Assembly: GCA_015698045.1 (NCBI GenBank)
Contig: BLAL01000194.1
Span: 744,001 to 808,000 of the forward strand
Length of the DNA: 64,000 nt
Direction of reading: 5' to 3'
DNA from: Rhizophagus clarus
Lineage: Eukaryota; Glomeromycota; Glomeromycetes; Glomerales; Glomeraceae
Part shown: one piece after another, positions 61,104 through 64,000 of the stretch
Position numbering within the stretch: the stretch's first letter is position 1
Layout: each line of letters opens with the position of its first letter
Translations under genes and position numbers: made by a program
The notes under the pieces: model-generated
What the model saw: the letters and a program-made list of their open reading frames with translations, nothing else
Told to the model about the DNA's origin: nothing
Databases searched by the model: none

Positions 61104-62063
61104 ATGTCACAAGATCAGTTAAATAGCGTGTCTGACGATTGGAAAAAGCAGACAAAGCATATAAGTTTTCAAAATGGCAATAATGCACCAAGCTTATCTT
61201 CCAATCTTCTTAACATTTACAGTCAGAATTATGAAGGTGAAATAAATTTGTCACAATTTCCTAATCTGAGAAGAATCTCTTTTAATAACAATGTCCAAGT
61301 AAATAATTTTGAATGCATTGATATTAGCGAAAACATGGAATTAAGCAAGATAGTGTTAAATGAAAGTTCTGCCGCTTTTCCTTTGAGGAATTCCAACTGT
61401 AAGTTACTTATCAAAGAAAGGCAACTAAGTCAAGTGGTTGTATTTTATCATAAGTTAAAGTATGCAAATAATACATCTTATTGGATAGAAAAATATAAGC
61501 TCTTGGGAAAGCAAGAAGTATTACCTTACGCGTTTGTTGAAAATGGTAAGAAAATGGAGCAATTAGAAGCCGAAATAGAAAAATTAAATCAATCTATCGC
61601 GGAAAAGGACCAACAAATAGAGAGTTTGAAAAAAGAAAATGAACAAACTCCGACTCTTAGCCAATTTAAAGAGCTGGTTGAAATAGTATTTTCGCCTAAT
61701 ACTGATCTTGACTTTAATAGTTTGAAAAAAGAAATCAAAGAGCTTAAGCTGAAGTTTTATCTTCCTTATTTTCAAAAAGAAAAAGATGCCTTTACAAAGT
61801 TAATAACCGATGCCAAAGAAAAAGCTGGCACTCACTTGGAAAAGTTTTTGGGTCTCCTCCTCCAAATCCAAAAACAAATAATTGAAAGACAACAAGAAAG
61901 CGATTCTTTTGCGCAAGGACAACTAAGTGCTTACCAGATCATTTTGCAGGAGAAATTAGAGTATGATGAATTGCAAAAGCTTTTAAATGAACAAAAGAAA
62001 CTTTTAGCACTAGAAGAACAACTACGTTTCTTACAATCTAATACGGAAGATTTATCTAATTAG
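61104..62063 (+). CDS. LRR-like/coiled-coil protein of a Rhizophagus family, 319 aa
   Basis: Single exon. I start at the ATG at 61104 (MSQDQLNSVSDDWKKQTKHI) because earlier in-frame codons have no ATG. Residues 45-110 resemble irregular leucine-rich repeats (GEINLSQFPNLRRISFNNN, FECIDISENMELSKIVLNES). Residues 155-190 form a coiled coil (KMEQLEAEIEKLNQSIAEKD). The rest is helical, ending in a well-marked segment (FLGLLLQIQKQIIERQQESD, SAYQIILQEKLEYDELQKLL). The pairing of an LRR start with this helical end is typical of a multi-copy Rhizophagus family, as I remember it. There is no signal peptide or membrane helix. Function unknown; a protein-binding scaffold is likely. Confidence 0.8.
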   Translation: MSQDQLNSVSDDWKKQTKHISFQNGNNAPSLSSNLLNIYSQNYEGEINLSQFPNLRRISFNNNVQVNNFECIDISENMELSKIVLNESSAAFPLRNSNCKLLIKERQLSQVVVFYHKLKYANNTSYWIEKYKLLGKQEVLPYAFVENGKKMEQLEAEIEKLNQSIAEKDQQIESLKKENEQTPTLSQFKELVEIVFSPNTDLDFNSLKKEIKELKLKFYLPYFQKEKDAFTKLITDAKEKAGTHLEKFLGLLLQIQKQIIERQQESDSFAQGQLSAYQIILQEKLEYDELQKLLNEQKKLLALEEQLRFLQSNTEDLSN

Positions 62064-64000
62064 AGCATTATTTATATGCAGAAAAATTTTTTGCATTATT
62101 ACTATTATTTCGAGAGATAGATATTGTGATAATTGCAAATTGTAAAAGCAGAAATCGAATGTATTTATTATGAAAGTTAATAACTTATGTCTACAAAAAT
62201 ATCCGAAAATTGATCAATAAATGAGAAACCATACATGTTATTATCGGAAGTTGTCCGATGTAATTGTTTTTCTATCATATTGATAGTTGATGGATCATTT
62301 AATTTAAATAGATTACCAAATATATTCTTTTAACTCATAATTTATAATATACTAAAAACTTTATTGTGTTTTGTAAAAATGAAATATACATAAGCTGTAA
62401 AGAAATTTTTACTCATGGAATACGATGTGAAGAGTAAGTTTCTCTTGTCACTTTCGAGTTGATCATTTGACGGTGACTTTCCTCTTCCTAATTAATATAG
62501 CCGGAAAAAATCAATGTAAAATAAATCAGCAATATTAACATAAATTAATTTATTACATGTTATATGTAAAGAATGTGATCAAGAGATCAGAGAACCTTGT
62601 CTCATCAAGACATGAGTCGTTCTGACGGCAATTCCTATCGTTAATAATATTCAGTGTATTTTCGTCATTCCTCTCAACTTATTCATTCTCGCATACCGAA
62701 AATCGGTAAACATATTTGAAATAATAATATAACTAACCTTGGTTTTTTCAAATATGGAAGTTTTTTGTTTGTGTTAGCGATAAATGGCATGTTATTTATT
62801 AAAGAATAAACGAAATTTTGGTTGTCACATGGTGTAAATCCTTTCGGTGGAAACCGCTAATCGATCATATCTCCCGGAAGATCTTGTCAATCGATTTAGA
62901 AAGTAAATCTATAATGAGTAAGAGTGAAAGTTAATATTATAACGATAAAAACATCGATGAGTTAAGGATTATATAAGAGGTCAGACATCCAAGGATTGTT
63001 TGCCATCATAAGGTATTACTATCCTTTCGGTGGAAACTGCGAATAAACGAAATTTTATCATCATGCCTCTCTAACACTAAGAAACTAAATATCAACTCAC
63101 CAAAAATTCTATATAATGTACTAGCAATAACACCTATACACAATAAAAAATCAAAATATTAGAAAAGTATATTAAAATTAAATAGTTTTTATCATTTCTT
63201 CGTATTTTTTTTTTATTTCAGACATGGTACTGGCTAAAGTAAAATCTTTCACTTTTCCTCATGGTCGATAAGATGGGGAAAGAATAACAATATCATCATT
63301 CAATGAAAGCACTAGATGATAAAGAATTGCATTGTTTACCTTAATAACATGTCGATAGAAAATTTCAGATTTTTCAAAAAATTTTTTCGACGAAAAAAAA
63401 TTTTCAAAAAAAAAAAAAAAAAAAAAAAATTTTTTTTTTTTCAATCTACTGATTAGCCTATATATATATAAAGATCTTATTATGATCACGTGAATGATGA
63501 CGCAACTAGTCCAAATTTTTCGATATTTTTCGTTGCTATGCTATAGAGAAAAAAAATGCCTCCACAAAAGAGGAAAAAATACTAGAGTCAGAAGCTAAGA
63601 GCAACCATAGACACACAAAGAAGGCGGAATTTTCATCTATCCAAACGCGCTTTTAAACCTTGACCCAAATTTAATATCATTCATTCCAACAACCATTCCC
63701 ACTAATACACCCTTGTTAAAGAATTATATAGAGCAGTTTCAACTCAATTGAACGACAATAATAACCCAAAATTTCTGAATGAAACACAATACAGACTGAT
63801 GAAAATCAAGAAACTCTTGATTTTGATTACCTAATGAACACCACAAAAGAGTAATCTTGACAAAAACTAGTACATTAATATCATAAACGAAAACTACCTG
63901 TTAGCGTTAAATTTGGATCCTCGGATTATTGAATTTTGTTTATTTTACATTTTATAATAAAATTTATTCGTTTTTTTTTATTCCACATTCGATTGAAAAA
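62064..64000. other. Gene-free right end
   Basis: AT-rich DNA holding a direct-repeat pair (see 62804-63056) and a long A/T homopolymer palindrome at about 63404-63442. The minus-strand frame at 63259-63489 runs through that homopolymer and is not supported. Confidence 0.5.
62804..63056 (+). repeat. Two pairs of direct repeats in swapped order
   Basis: GAATAAACGAAATTTT occurs at 62804-62819 and 63041-63056. ATCCTTTCGGTGGAAAC followed by CGC or TGC occurs at 62838-62857 and 63021-63040. The order of the two words is reversed between the copies, so this is not a simple tandem duplication. Confidence 0.7.

Noticed and set aside
63259-63489. Minus-strand frame at the right end
   Set aside because: It runs through a long A/T homopolymer palindrome and has no motif.
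1-64000. tRNA, rRNA or CRISPR features
   Set aside because: No B-box-like GGTTCGAATC with a fitting cloverleaf, no rRNA segments and no regular spacer array were seen; the repeats here are eukaryotic foldback, tandem and simple repeats.

Overview
The window looks like nuclear DNA of an arbuscular mycorrhizal fungus of the Rhizophagus irregularis type (Glomeromycotina). The evidence is very AT-rich DNA, short GT-AG introns of about 60-100 bases, TKL protein kinases with GVIPYMDPK and CWxxxPDxRP motifs, coiled-coil and LRR-like proteins of Rhizophagus style, and fungal housekeeping genes such as OPY2, USO1/p115 and NOP1. The organism is inferred from composition and family style, not from a search.

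The window has two halves. From 1 to about 25 kb it is gene-poor and rearranged. It holds one intact-looking TKL kinase (282-1597), a second kinase with a frameshift (17901-19090) and two 3' kinase scraps (5897-6187 and 12578-12778). It also holds a small secreted-protein gene that has no in-frame ATG (14133-14453), several broken multi-copy genes (7976-8870, 9342-10120, 11039-11560, 12034-12420), foldback elements and a tandem array. The main structure is a 3.6-3.7 kb inverted duplication, 2150-5730 against 20770-24515. Each arm carries a copy of an undescribed arginine-rich protein of 67 or 70 residues behind a conserved TATA box. A pogo-like MITE sits in the right arm only, and the left arm shows the empty site.

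From 25.8 to 30.3 kb, minus strand, a five-exon gene encodes a 1379-residue protein that joins a beta-propeller-like N-terminus to a six-helix ion-channel domain. About 9.2 kb with no convincing gene follows.

From 39.5 to 62.1 kb there is a compact block of ten genes that alternate strictly in strand: USO1 (-), an unknown 827-residue coiled-coil protein (+), NOP1 fibrillarin (-), RRP7 (+), AOS1/SAE1 (-), OPY2 (+), MTAP (-), a G-protein alpha subunit (+), bacterial-type histidyl-tRNA synthetase (-) and an LRR/coiled-coil protein (+). Every neighbouring pair is therefore divergent or convergent. NOP1 and RRP7, both needed for ribosome assembly, share a 235-bp promoter with a central TCACGTGA.

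Exon structures were assembled by hand. Summed exon lengths are multiples of three for all ten block genes and for the channel gene. Of about 65 introns inferred, three use GC instead of GT at the donor.
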